Assembly (NCBI GenBank): GCA_902705835.1
Contig: CACSIN010000006.1
Span: 96,156 to 130,613 of the forward strand
DNA from: BD1-7 clade bacterium
GTDB lineage: Bacteria; Pseudomonadota; Gammaproteobacteria; Pseudomonadales; DT-91
Length of the DNA stretch: 34,458 nucleotides
Direction: 5' to 3'
Part shown: positions 26,322-34,458 of the stretch, piece after piece
Layout of the letters: each line of letters starts with the position of its first letter
How positions within the stretch are numbered: position 1 is the first letter of the stretch
Translations under genes and position numbers: made by a program
Notes under the pieces: generated by a model
Seen by the model: the letters and a program-made list of their open reading frames with translations, nothing else
Database searches by the model: none
Told to the model about the DNA's origin: nothing

Positions 26322-27113
26322 TTATTGCCAGGGCAGACTGATCGGCTCATGCGAGATCAACGGAACACTTTGCATCAATGTCAGCCGGTAGTCGGTTGTT
26401 TTGCGGTCGCTGTTTGTTCGCAAAGATAACGCCATGCGGTGTTTTTCTGACGGATAGAACAACCAACTGCGCCAAACATGCGGAAAGTCGACACGATGTG
26501 GGGCAAAGCTCATACGGATATCCGGATTTATCGGCGTATCCGTACGTGGGGCGATATGAAAACTGAAGTCATCCAGTGGAATTGCCAGACCCAATCCCCA
26601 CGCTTTGATATACGACTCTTTTAATGTCCAGTAGTCAAAAAAGCGGCAGCGCTGCTGATCTGCAGGCAAACTGAAAAGTTCGCGTGTTTCTATGGGGGAA
26701 AAATAGCGATCAGCAATCGAAAGCACATCGTTATTTCTCTCGATATTTTCAACATCACACCCGATATCATCGTTGAGTGTTACTGCGCAGGCAATCAAGC
26801 CGTCGGTGTGGCTGAGGTTAAAGCGCAGCGGCAGTGGGGCGTTAACCAATTCGGGTTTATCTTTCTCACCCTTTTCAAAACGCCAGTCTTCCGGGGCGAC
26901 ATCCGCATAGCGAGATAGCAGGTCGCGAACAAAAGCACGCGTTACGAGCGCAGAGTGTTGATCTTTGGCAAATTTATAACGCTGTTGCTTAGCGGTTTCT
27001 TCCGCGGTTAGCAGTGTTTTATAGCGTTCTAGCAGCTCGCTGGATTGAATTTTATCAGCAAAACATACCCAAAGATGTATGTCGCCTTCCGTCAGGGTCA
27101 AATTGGGTTGCAC
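26322..27113 (-). CDS. pfaE: 4'-phosphopantetheinyl transferase PfaE (Sfp type)
   Basis: It transfers the phosphopantetheine arm of coenzyme A to the conserved Ser of acyl carrier protein domains, here most likely the six domains of PfaA. The Sfp-type motifs are present: IGCDVENIERNND (Asp and Glu bind magnesium) and FFDYWTLKESYIKAWGLGL, the WxxKEAxxKxxG signature. The start was chosen at a GTG (27113) because AAGGA stands six bases upstream; a GTG nine codons earlier (27140) has no site. At 263 residues it is slightly larger than Sfp, as usual for PfaE. It is divergent from pfaR, with about 280 bp between them. The location next to pfaA, rather than the sequence alone, supports the PfaE name. 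Confidence 0.92.
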   Translation of the reverse strand: MQPNLTLTEGDIHLWVCFADKIQSSELLERYKTLLTAEETAKQQRYKFAKDQHSALVTRAFVRDLLSRYADVAPEDWRFEKGEKDKPELVNAPLPLRFNLSHTDGLIACAVTLNDDIGCDVENIERNNDVLSIADRYFSPIETRELFSLPADQQRCRFFDYWTLKESYIKAWGLGLAIPLDDFSFHIAPRTDTPINPDIRMSFAPHRVDFPHVWRSWLFYPSEKHRMALSLRTNSDRKTTDYRLTLMQSVPLISHEPISLPWQ

Positions 27114-27214
27114 GTTTTTTCCTTTTGTAACAGGTATCACCAGTTTGTTGTGATATAGACGCGTTTTATCGCTAATACGAATAGATGCTTAGATACTTAT
27201 ATGTATTTGTTTTT

Positions 27215-27276
27215 GGGTGATTGTAACAAGTTAATGTGTTTTTGGTTTCGGGTGATTGTTTCGGGTGTGAAACCCG
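27215..27276. promoter_or_regulatory. Spaced repeats and inverted repeat in the pfaE-pfaR promoter region
   Basis: GGGTGATTGT occurs at 27215-27224 and again at 27251-27259 with one leading base (27250). GTTTCGGGTG occurs at 27245-27254 and 27258-27267, repeated every 13 bases. CGGGT (27262-27266) and ACCCG (27272-27276) form an inverted repeat around GTGAA. Together they look like operator half-sites, perhaps for PfaR itself. No -10/-35 pair could be placed with confidence. Confidence 0.4.
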
Positions 27277-27395
27277 TGTATTCTTCCCGCCGGTGCCACA
27301 ATTTGTTCAACTGCATCCGAGACATTGGTCGCCAGTTTGCCATCAATGATCGACGAATAACAACAATAATAAAGCCCTGGTTTTGAGTTCAGCCT

Positions 27396-28187
27396 ATGCC
27401 TAAGCGGCAACATGTGAATGCAACTACCACGCCGGAAATGCGCGCGTTTATCCGTGAGTCTGATTTACCCACGGCGGTACTTGCGCGCCTGCTGAAAATC
27501 TCCGAGGCAACAGTTCGAAAATGGCGTAAGCGCGACAACATCGAAGACGCCTCCCACTGCCCCAAGACCCTCAAAACCGCACTTAGCCCAGCGCAGGAAT
27601 ACGTTGTTGTTGAATTGCGTAAGCGCCTGTTGATGTCGCTTGATGAGTTACTGGAAATTTGCCACGAATTTATTCACCCGACCATTTCACGCGCAGCAAT
27701 GCAACGCTGCCTGAAACGTAATGGTGTATCCCGTCTGGCCGATATGGACGCCAGAGGGCAAAGCGCTGACGCAGATCAATCTGTGCAAGTGACGCTCGAA
27801 GATTGCAAAGAACACCAAGCGGTATTTTCTGAAATTTCGCCAGAAGCCATGAAAAGTGTACTTAGCCATGTTTCAGACGTTGACGAGAGTGAAATCGTTA
27901 ACGTCAGAGTAACCAAGCTACCCGCCTTTGACAGCGATGAAAACGACGCGACGCAACAGCGTTTGCTGGTAGCTACCGACCCACAAAGCCGCTGGGTCTA
28001 TGTCGATATTTATGACGGCGACGAAAAAGAAGCCGCCAGCCGTTATATGAGCCATGTGCTCAACAAAGCCCCTTTCCATATCCGCCGGATTCTGGCGGGC
28101 AACTACAACGAATTTTTAAGCAGGTTTCGTCTATTGGACGACGAAGCCGTCATGGATGACGGTGAAACTTGTGATGCGGACATCTAA
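27396..28187 (+). CDS. pfaR: PfaR regulator, domesticated IS481-type transposase
   Basis: PfaR is known from pfa clusters as a positive regulator of pfaA. This 263-residue protein has an N-terminal helix-turn-helix (residues 24-47, ending ISEATVRKWRKRD). A second HTH-like region follows (LSPAQEYVVVELRKRLL, then FIHPTISRAAMQRCLKRNGVS), and then a core resembling the RNase H-like catalytic domain of IS481 transposases: LLVATDPQSRWVYVDIY, then IRRILAGNYNEF. In IS481 enzymes the first catalytic Asp stands in a DxKxLP context and the second in TDNGKEF. Here these positions are Arg171 (NVRVTKLP) and Gly235 (LAGNYNEF), and the region with the third, Glu, is absent because the protein stops at 263. 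It is thus DNA-binding but not a transposase. Its stop is 17 bases before pfaA. Confidence 0.88.
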   Translation: MPKRQHVNATTTPEMRAFIRESDLPTAVLARLLKISEATVRKWRKRDNIEDASHCPKTLKTALSPAQEYVVVELRKRLLMSLDELLEICHEFIHPTISRAAMQRCLKRNGVSRLADMDARGQSADADQSVQVTLEDCKEHQAVFSEISPEAMKSVLSHVSDVDESEIVNVRVTKLPAFDSDENDATQQRLLVATDPQSRWVYVDIYDGDEKEAASRYMSHVLNKAPFHIRRILAGNYNEFLSRFRLLDDEAVMDDGETCDADI

Positions 28188-28204
28188 CCGGAGTATTTTC
28201 GAGA

Positions 28205-31200
28205 ATGTCAAAATCGAATGACAAAGCCGCTGCAGCCGTGACGGATGCGGAAATCCAGTCGCTTAACTCGCGCATGCAGGAAACCCCGATTGCTATCGTC
28301 GGTATGGCCAGCGTTTTTGCTGATGCCACTAACCTTGATCAATTCTGGGACAACATCAGTGAAGGTCTTGATTCCATCATTGATGTTCCCAAGTCACGCT
28401 GGGCGATTGACGATTATTACTCGGAAGACAAAACCGCTGCAGACAAATCGTACTGCAAACGTGGTGGCTTCATGCCAGATATCGATTTTGACCCAATGGA
28501 ATTTGGCCTGCCGCCAAATATCCTTGAAGTAACTGACATCGCACAGCTGATGTCACTGGTTGTTGCGCGTGAAGTATTGAACGACGCCGGCATCGGCGAA
28601 GGCTCAGATTACGACCGCGATAAAGTCGGTATCACGCTGGGTGTGGGCGGTGGCTTGCAGCAGATCGTGCCATTAACTGCACGTTTGCAAACACCGATTC
28701 TGAACCGCGTATTAGAAAGCTGCGGCATCGCCGAAGACGATCGCGCTGCGATCACCGAAAAATTCAAGAAAGCCTACATCCCATGGGAAGAAAACTCCTT
28801 CCCAGGCATGCTGGGTAACGTTATCGCTGGCCGTATCGCCAACCGTTTTGACTTCGGTGGCACCAACTGTGTGGTCGATGCTGCTTGTGCAGGTTCACTG
28901 GCTGCGATGAAACTAGCAGTTTCAGATCTGTTGGAATACCGCTCAGAAGTCATGATCTCTGGCGGTGTGTGTTGTGATAACTCACCGTTTATGTATATGT
29001 CGTTCTCCAAAACACCGGCATTCACCACCGACGACAACCTGCGCCCGTTTGATGATGAATCAAAAGGCATGATGGTCGGTGAAGGTATCGGCATGATCGC
29101 CATGAAACGTTTGGAAGATGCCGAACGTGACGGTGACCGTGTATACGCCGTATTGAAAGGCATGGGCACCTCATCGGATGGTCGCTTTAAGTCAATCTAC
29201 GCACCACGCCCTGATGGCCAGGCAAAAGCTCTAAAACGCGCTTATGATGATGCGGGCTTCCCTGCAAAAACTGTGGGTATGATTGAAGCGCACGGTACTG
29301 GCACCATGGCTGGTGACGCTTCTGAATTCCGCGGTTTGGCCAAGTATTTTGGTGAGCACAGCGATGAGGCACAACACATCGCATTGGGCTCCGTAAAATC
29401 GCAGATTGGTCACACCAAATCGGCAGCAGGTTCTGCCGGTATTATCAAAGTCGCTTTGGCACTGCACCATAAAGTACTGCCACCGACTATCAATATTGAT
29501 AAACCCAGCGAATCGCTGGAGATGGAAAACACCCCGTTTTATCTGAATACCGAAACACGTCCGTGGATGCCACGCCCTGATGGCGCGCCGCGTCGTGGTG
29601 GTATCAGCTCATTCGGTTTTGGTGGCACCAACTATCACTTCGTGATGGAAGAATACAAACCTGAGCACACTGAAGCCTTCCGTTTGAAGCATGTGCCAGA
29701 AACCTTGATTCTGACTGCTGACGACGAGCAAATGCTAAAGAGCGAACTGAACCAGTGGCGCTCACGTCTGGATGTTGATGAAGACGACAAACCGTACGTC
29801 TTTAACGATCTGGTTGTATCGTGCGGCTTGCACACACCAGCGGCTGATCAAGTACGTGTAGGTTTCACCGCCGTCAACGCTGACGATGCCATTGAAACCA
29901 TCGACAAAGCCCTAGCGCAACTTGAAAAGAACGCTGGTGCAGCAAGCTGGAGCACTCCTGCAGGTATCAGCTATCGCAAGCACGGCTTGAAAGTTGATGG
30001 CCAAGTGGTTGCATTGTTCTCTGGTCAAGGTTCACAGTACGTGAACATGGGTCGTGATCTGGCCTGTAACTTCCCAACAGTGATGGGCGCTGCCGCCGCG
30101 ATGGACACCGAGTTCACCACGAATGGTTTGGCGCAGCTCTCACAAGCGACATACCCGATTCCGGTATTCAGCAAAGAAGCACGCGTTGAGCAGGAAAACA
30201 CCCTGCGATTGACCCAGCACGCCCAGCCTGCGATCGGTACTTTTAGTGTCGGTTTGTACAAAACGTTAGAGCAAGCCGGTTTTAAAGCCGACTTCACCGC
30301 TGGTCACAGCTTTGGTGAGTTGACTGCACTGTGGGCCGCTGGCGTATTAGACGATGCGGATTACATGATGCTGGCACGTAGCCGTGGCCAAGCCATGGCA
30401 GCACCGGATGATGTGAACTTTGATGCCGGCACCATGGTGGCGGTTGTCGGTGAGCCTGAGAAGGTTGCTGCGGATATCGCTAACATCGCTGATGTAACGA
30501 TTGCTAACTACAACTCAAACAACCAAGTGGTTGTTGCGGGTGTTACCAAGCAAGTTGATGTGGCGTTTGATGAGCTGAAAGCTAAAGGCTACAAGGTTGT
30601 TAAATTGCCTGTGTCTGCGGCGTTCCACACACCGCTGGTTGGCCATGCGCAAAAGCCATTCGCTAAAGCGATTGATTCGGCCAAGTTTAATGCACCAAAA
30701 GTACCGGTATTCTCCAACGCCTCCGGTGAAGCGCATTCAAACAAGCCAAAAGACATCAAGGCGGCGATGAAGAATCACATCCTTGAGTCTGTTCACTTCA
30801 ATAAAGAAATCGATAACATCTACGCAGCCGGTGGCCGTGTATTTGTTGAATTCGGCCCGAAAAACGTATTGACCAAATTGGTTGATAACATTTTGTCGGA
30901 TAAAGACGACGTTGTTGCTATTGCGTTGAACGGCAATCCGAAAAAATCGTGTGATCTGCAATTCCGTCAGGCAGCGGTTCAGCTGGCTGTATTGGGCTTG
31001 CAATTGGATGATGTTGATCCATACAGCTTGCTTGAGCGCCCGACTGAAGGCCGCAAGATGTCACCTATGGCGATGAAACTGAACGCCGGCGGATATGTAT
31101 CACCGAAAACTGAAAAAGCCTTTGAAGATTCACTGGTAGATGGTTACCAAGTGAAAGGTGCAGCGTCTGCTCAACAACCTCAAGTGATCGAAAAGATTGT

Positions 31201-34200
31201 TGAAGTTGAGAAAATCGTCGAGAAGATTGTTGAAGTGCCGGTATACCGTGATGCACCTGCAGGTGGAGTTCCGGCTTCTGCACCTGTTGCTGCAGCGCCT
31301 GTTGCGTCTGCTGCATCTGCAAACAGCGGCGCGGTTGTTGATTCCATCGAGCGTTCTGTTGAACAGTTTATCGATCATCAAAACGAACTGTTAGACGTTC
31401 ACGAACAGTTTATGGAAGGCCCGCAAGATTACGCGCGCACCGTACAGAAAGTGGTTGATGCACAAAGTGCCGATCAACTGCCAGAAAGCGTTAATCGTAC
31501 GCTGGGTATGTACCATGACTTCCAGACCGACACCTTGCGTGTTCACGAAACGTACCTGAACAAACAATCAGACAACATGAGCGAGATGATGCAGTCAGTG
31601 ACTGATCAATACCGTTCCGCGGCGGGTGCAGCACCGGTCGCGCCTGTTGCAAAAGCAGCACCAGCAGCACCAGCAACCCCGGCAGCACCAGCAACCCCGG
31701 CAGCACCTGCACCGAGCGCCCCCGTCGCGCCAGCAGCACCGGTTGCAAAAGCGGCCGCGCCTGTAGCGGCTGCGCCCGTTGCTAAGCCTGCAGCAGCTGT
31801 TGTTAAGCCAGCGGCACCGGTTGCACCTGCACCTGTTGTAGCGCCTGTAGCTGCAGCACCGGCATTGGATCTCGGCAAAATCCAGAAAGTGATGATGGAT
31901 GTTGTCGCCGACAAAACCGGCTACCCAGCAGAAATGTTAGAGCTTGAGATGGACATGGAAGCCGACCTCGGCATCGATTCCATCAAGCGCGTAGAAATCT
32001 TAGGTTCTGTACAGGAAGAAATTCCAGATCTGCCAGAACTGAACCCAGAAGACCTCGCAGAACTGCGTACGCTGGGCGAAATCGTTAACTACATGCAAAG
32101 CAAGACGCGCGTAGCAGTGCCTGCAGGCAGCGCAGCACCGGTTGCAGCAGCATCTGCATCGGCTGGCGTAGACCTGGCGAAAATCCAAAGCGTCATGATG
32201 AGCGTCGTTGCGGATAAAACCGGTTACCCGGCAGAAATGCTCGAGCTTGAAATGGACATGGAAGCCGACCTCGGCATCGATTCCATCAAGCGTGTAGAAA
32301 TCCTTGGTGCCGTGCAGGAAGACATCCCAGACCTGCCAGAGTTGAACCCAGAAGATCTCGCAGAATTGCGTACTTTGGGCCAGATCGTTGATTACATGCA
32401 AGACAAAGCCGGCGCAGCTGCTCCAGCGGCACCCGCAGCACCTGCTGCTGCAGGCGTTGATCTCGGTCACATCCAAAACGTCATGATGAACGTGGTTGCG
32501 GACAAAACCGGCTACCCATCAGACATGCTGGAACTCGGCATGGATATGGAAGCCGACCTCGGCATCGACTCCATCAAGCGTGTTGAAATCCTTGGCGCCG
32601 TGCAGGAAGAAATCCCTGATCTGCCAGAACTGAACCCAGAAGACCTCGCAGAACTGCGTACTCTCGGTCAGATCGTTGACTACATGCAAAGCAAGGCCGG
32701 TGCAGCCGCACCTGTTGCCGCCGCCGCAGCGCCACAAGCCGCTGTTGCAACTGCACCTGCAGCGTCAGGCATCGACCTTAGCCACATCCAAAACGTCATG
32801 ATGAACGTGGTTGCCGATAAAACCGGCTACCCATCAGACATGCTGGAACTCGGCATGGATATGGAAGCCGATCTTGGTATCGACTCCATCAAACGTGTTG
32901 AAATCCTTGGCGCCGTGCAGGAAGAAATTCCAAACCTGCCAGAGCTGAACCCAGAAGATCTTGCTGAACTGCGTACCCTCGGCCAAATCGTTGAATACAT
33001 GCAATCTAAGGCGGGCGGTTCTGCACAAGCTGCAGCACCGGCTCAAGCAGCACCTGCAGCAGGCATCGACCTCGGTCACATCCAAAACGTCATGATGAAT
33101 GTCGTTGCTGAGAAAACCGGTTACCCATCAGACATGCTTGAACTGGGCATGGACATGGAAGCCGACCTCGGTATTGATTCCATCAAACGTGTTGAAATCT
33201 TAGGCGCCGTACAGGAAGAAATTCCGAACTTGCCAGAGCTGAACCCAGAAGATCTCGCAGAGCTGCGTACCTTGGGTCAGATCGTTGAATACATGCAGTC
33301 TAAAGCGGGCGGTTCTGCGCCAGCGCCAGCACAAGCAGCAGCTCCCGCAGCGGCAGCGCCTGCAGCCGGTGGTGTTGATGTAGCAGCCTTCTCTCAAGCA
33401 CTGCTGAATGTTGTCGGCGAGAAAACCGGCTACCCGGTTGAAATGCTTGAGCTTGAAATGGACATGGAAGCCGACCTCGGCATCGATTCCATCAAACGCG
33501 TAGAAATCCTCGGCGCGGTGCAAGACGCCATGCCAGGCCTGCCAGAAGTAAACCCTGAAACATTGGCAGAGATGCGTACCTTAGGTGAGATCGTAAGCAC
33601 CTTTACAGCCACCACCGGTGACGCATCCGCTCCGGCTGCTGATTTTGAACCAGCGCCGAGTGCGGTGGTAAAGCTTGAGCGCCTGCCGTCAGTAACCCGC
33701 ATTGCCCAGTCTGTTGACGGTGCTAGTGCGTTGGTTGTGGACGATGGCACCGGTGCTGCTATCAAACTCAGTGACACCCTGACCAAGGCTGGTTGGAATG
33801 TTACCGCGATTCGCCCAAGCTGGGTTGAGATCAGCTCGAAGAAAGCCTTCAACAAGGCCGTGAATCTGGTTGAACTTGGCGCGCTGGAAGAAGCCGCAGT
33901 ACAACAAATCATCGCCGATGCCGGCCAGCTGGATGCCGTGATCTACGTGCACCCTAAAACCAGCATCGACGGTATCGAATACCCAGAAGCCTCCAAACAA
34001 GGCCTGATGTTAGCCTTCTTGCTGGCCAAACTGTGTGGCGTGAAAGGCGCAACCCAAGCCCGCGCAAGCTTCCTGGCGGTAACCCGTCAAGGTGGCACCA
34101 TTAATATCGATGAAGCTGCGGCGGATTTGGTACAAGGTGGTTTGAACGGTCTGGTTAAAACACTGGCGCAAGAGTGGGAGAATGTCTTCTGCCGCGCTAT

Positions 34201-34458
34201 CGACATCAACGGTCGTACCGGTGCTGATAAAGTCGCCCAAGCGATTGAAGACGAACTGCTGGATGCTGACACCAACACCATCGAAGTCGGCTACGACAGC
34301 GAAGGCCGCTTCACCTTGGTTGGTGAGCTAACCGACAGCTACGCACTTGAAGCGGGCAACAGCATTGATGCGGATTCTGTCTTCCTGGTTTCCGGTGGCG
34401 CCAAAGGTGTAACCGCCCATTGTGTGATTCGCCTGGCGAAGGAATACAACAGCAAGTT
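28205..34458 (+). CDS. pfaA: Polyunsaturated fatty acid synthase PfaA, 3'-truncated by window edge
   Basis: PfaA is a giant iterative polyketide-synthase-like enzyme for EPA/DHA-type fatty acids. From the ATG (GGAG eleven bases upstream) the frame is open to the window end, covering at least 2084 residues. Domains in order are as follows. The ketosynthase spans about 28-480, with Cys228 (DAACAGS), His363 (EAHGTGT) and His403 (IGHTKSA). A malonyl transferase lies about 590-900 (FSGQGSQY, Ser702 in GHSFGE, His808 in AAFHTPL). A helical and Ala/Pro-rich linker runs about 980-1220, followed by six acyl carrier protein domains (1222-1800) and the ketoreductase domain, whose NADPH loop GGAKG begins near 2064 and is cut by the edge. 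pfaB, pfaC and pfaD are expected downstream. Known PfaA proteins have about five to nine ACPs; six is usual. Confidence 0.97.
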   Translation, partial: MSKSNDKAAAAVTDAEIQSLNSRMQETPIAIVGMASVFADATNLDQFWDNISEGLDSIIDVPKSRWAIDDYYSEDKTAADKSYCKRGGFMPDIDFDPMEFGLPPNILEVTDIAQLMSLVVAREVLNDAGIGEGSDYDRDKVGITLGVGGGLQQIVPLTARLQTPILNRVLESCGIAEDDRAAITEKFKKAYIPWEENSFPGMLGNVIAGRIANRFDFGGTNCVVDAACAGSLAAMKLAVSDLLEYRSEVMISGGVCCDNSPFMYMSFSKTPAFTTDDNLRPFDDESKGMMVGEGIGMIAMKRLEDAERDGDRVYAVLKGMGTSSDGRFKSIYAPRPDGQAKALKRAYDDAGFPAKTVGMIEAHGTGTMAGDASEFRGLAKYFGEHSDEAQHIALGSVKSQIGHTKSAAGSAGIIKVALALHHKVLPPTINIDKPSESLEMENTPFYLNTETRPWMPRPDGAPRRGGISSFGFGGTNYHFVMEEYKPEHTEAFRLKHVPETLILTADDEQMLKSELNQWRSRLDVDEDDKPYVFNDLVVSCGLHTPAADQVRVGFTAVNADDAIETIDKALAQLEKNAGAASWSTPAGISYRKHGLKVDGQVVALFSGQGSQYVNMGRDLACNFPTVMGAAAAMDTEFTTNGLAQLSQATYPIPVFSKEARVEQENTLRLTQHAQPAIGTFSVGLYKTLEQAGFKADFTAGHSFGELTALWAAGVLDDADYMMLARSRGQAMAAPDDVNFDAGTMVAVVGEPEKVAADIANIADVTIANYNSNNQVVVAGVTKQVDVAFDELKAKGYKVVKLPVSAAFHTPLVGHAQKPFAKAIDSAKFNAPKVPVFSNASGEAHSNKPKDIKAAMKNHILESVHFNKEIDNIYAAGGRVFVEFGPKNVLTKLVDNILSDKDDVVAIALNGNPKKSCDLQFRQAAVQLAVLGLQLDDVDPYSLLERPTEGRKMSPMAMKLNAGGYVSPKTEKAFEDSLVDGYQVKGAASAQQPQVIEKIVEVEKIVEKIVEVPVYRDAPAGGVPASAPVAAAPVASAASANSGAVVDSIERSVEQFIDHQNELLDVHEQFMEGPQDYARTVQKVVDAQSADQLPESVNRTLGMYHDFQTDTLRVHETYLNKQSDNMSEMMQSVTDQYRSAAGAAPVAPVAKAAPAAPATPAAPATPAAPAPSAPVAPAAPVAKAAAPVAAAPVAKPAAAVVKPAAPVAPAPVVAPVAAAPALDLGKIQKVMMDVVADKTGYPAEMLELEMDMEADLGIDSIKRVEILGSVQEEIPDLPELNPEDLAELRTLGEIVNYMQSKTRVAVPAGSAAPVAAASASAGVDLAKIQSVMMSVVADKTGYPAEMLELEMDMEADLGIDSIKRVEILGAVQEDIPDLPELNPEDLAELRTLGQIVDYMQDKAGAAAPAAPAAPAAAGVDLGHIQNVMMNVVADKTGYPSDMLELGMDMEADLGIDSIKRVEILGAVQEEIPDLPELNPEDLAELRTLGQIVDYMQSKAGAAAPVAAAAAPQAAVATAPAASGIDLSHIQNVMMNVVADKTGYPSDMLELGMDMEADLGIDSIKRVEILGAVQEEIPNLPELNPEDLAELRTLGQIVEYMQSKAGGSAQAAAPAQAAPAAGIDLGHIQNVMMNVVAEKTGYPSDMLELGMDMEADLGIDSIKRVEILGAVQEEIPNLPELNPEDLAELRTLGQIVEYMQSKAGGSAPAPAQAAAPAAAAPAAGGVDVAAFSQALLNVVGEKTGYPVEMLELEMDMEADLGIDSIKRVEILGAVQDAMPGLPEVNPETLAEMRTLGEIVSTFTATTGDASAPAADFEPAPSAVVKLERLPSVTRIAQSVDGASALVVDDGTGAAIKLSDTLTKAGWNVTAIRPSWVEISSKKAFNKAVNLVELGALEEAAVQQIIADAGQLDAVIYVHPKTSIDGIEYPEASKQGLMLAFLLAKLCGVKGATQARASFLAVTRQGGTINIDEAAADLVQGGLNGLVKTLAQEWENVFCRAIDINGRTGADKVAQAIEDELLDADTNTIEVGYDSEGRFTLVGELTDSYALEAGNSIDADSVFLVSGGAKGVTAHCVIRLAKEYNSK
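31664..31699 (+). repeat. Tandem 18-bp microrepeat in the Ala/Pro linker
   Basis: Two perfect copies of an 18-base unit (GCAGCACCAGCAACCCCG) adjoin at 31664-31681 and 31682-31699 and encode APATPA-type residues in the linker between the malonyl transferase and the first ACP. A partial third copy follows. Such repeats change linker length by slippage without shifting the frame. Confidence 0.8.
31868..33606 (+). repeat. Array of six tandem acyl carrier protein domains in PfaA
   Basis: Six units of about 80 residues, each with the signature LGIDSIKRVEIL, are joined by short Ala/Pro linkers. The Ser codons that receive phosphopantetheine begin at 31979, 32282, 32570, 32885, 33179 and 33488 (residues 1259, 1360, 1456, 1561, 1659 and 1762), so units repeat every 288-315 bases. 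Approximate unit spans are 31868-32103, 32171-32406, 32459-32696, 32774-33010, 33068-33304 and 33377-33606. Units 3, 4 and 5 share IQNVMMNVVA and PSDMLELGMDMEAD and are nearly identical in DNA. Units 1 and 2 have PAEMLELEMD, and unit 6 is the most divergent (AFSQALLNVVG, VQDAMPGLPEVNPE). Confidence 0.95.

Noticed and set aside
27396-28187. Intact IS481 insertion sequence at pfaR
   Set aside because: No terminal inverted repeats or target duplication were seen, the catalytic residues are missing, and the gene is in a conserved regulatory position before pfaA.
28245-34281. Many open frames on both strands within pfaA, including long Ala/Gly-rich and Cys/His-rich ones
   Set aside because: They are antisense or out-of-frame shadows of the repeated ACP and linker coding sequence; pfaA itself is open throughout with intact motifs.

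Overview
The window looks like chromosomal DNA of a marine gammaproteobacterium with roughly 50% G+C. Evidence for this is the bamD / rluD / pgeF arrangement (known from E. coli and relatives), a gammaproteobacterial dgkA and RND efflux genes, and above all a pfa cluster for long-chain polyunsaturated fatty acids, typical of marine gammaproteobacteria such as Shewanella, Moritella, Colwellia and Photobacterium. I cannot name the genus. No tRNA, rRNA, CRISPR array or intact insertion sequence was seen.

Layout. 1-2770: the end of a degenerate GGDEF protein, convergent dgkA, then glutamine-dependent nadE. 2771-5107: a 659-bp non-coding stretch, then a two-gene sulfotransferase / GNAT-like unit that looks like an accessory insertion, closed by a bidirectional terminator. 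5108-7830: bamD divergent from rluD-pgeF. 7846-16726: an orphan lipoprotein, a small Cys-rich protein, and an RND efflux locus with two paralogous periplasmic adaptors but one pump, interrupted by an SGNH hydrolase on the other strand and followed by a convergent atypical NarL-type response regulator. 16888-20331: a HAD phosphatase overlapping tail-to-tail with acsA, then a uracil-DNA glycosylase family gene. 20561-23877: a CioAB-type cytochrome bd oxidase with a textbook terminator, a peroxiredoxin-like gene and a DUF1971 gene. 23895-26150: a polysaccharide flippase and a lipoprotein. 26322-34458: pfaE divergent from pfaR, and pfaR running directly into pfaA, which leaves the window inside its ketoreductase domain.

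How the genes fit together. PfaE converts the six tandem acyl carrier protein domains of PfaA to their active form; PfaA then supplies ketosynthase, malonyl transferase and ketoreductase functions for polyketide-like synthesis of EPA/DHA-type lipids. pfaB-D are expected beyond the right edge. The pfa regulator gene is notable: its product reads as an IS481-type transposase with HTH and core fold kept but the catalytic residues lost, so it is best viewed as a domesticated transposase.

The most worthwhile items are the transposase-derived PfaR and the spaced repeats in its promoter region, the recently homogenised ACP array, the two-adaptor one-pump efflux locus, and the sulfotransferase/GNAT pair whose second gene probably starts at an overlapping TTG. 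The pfa system itself is known; I did not find a clearly new multi-gene system.
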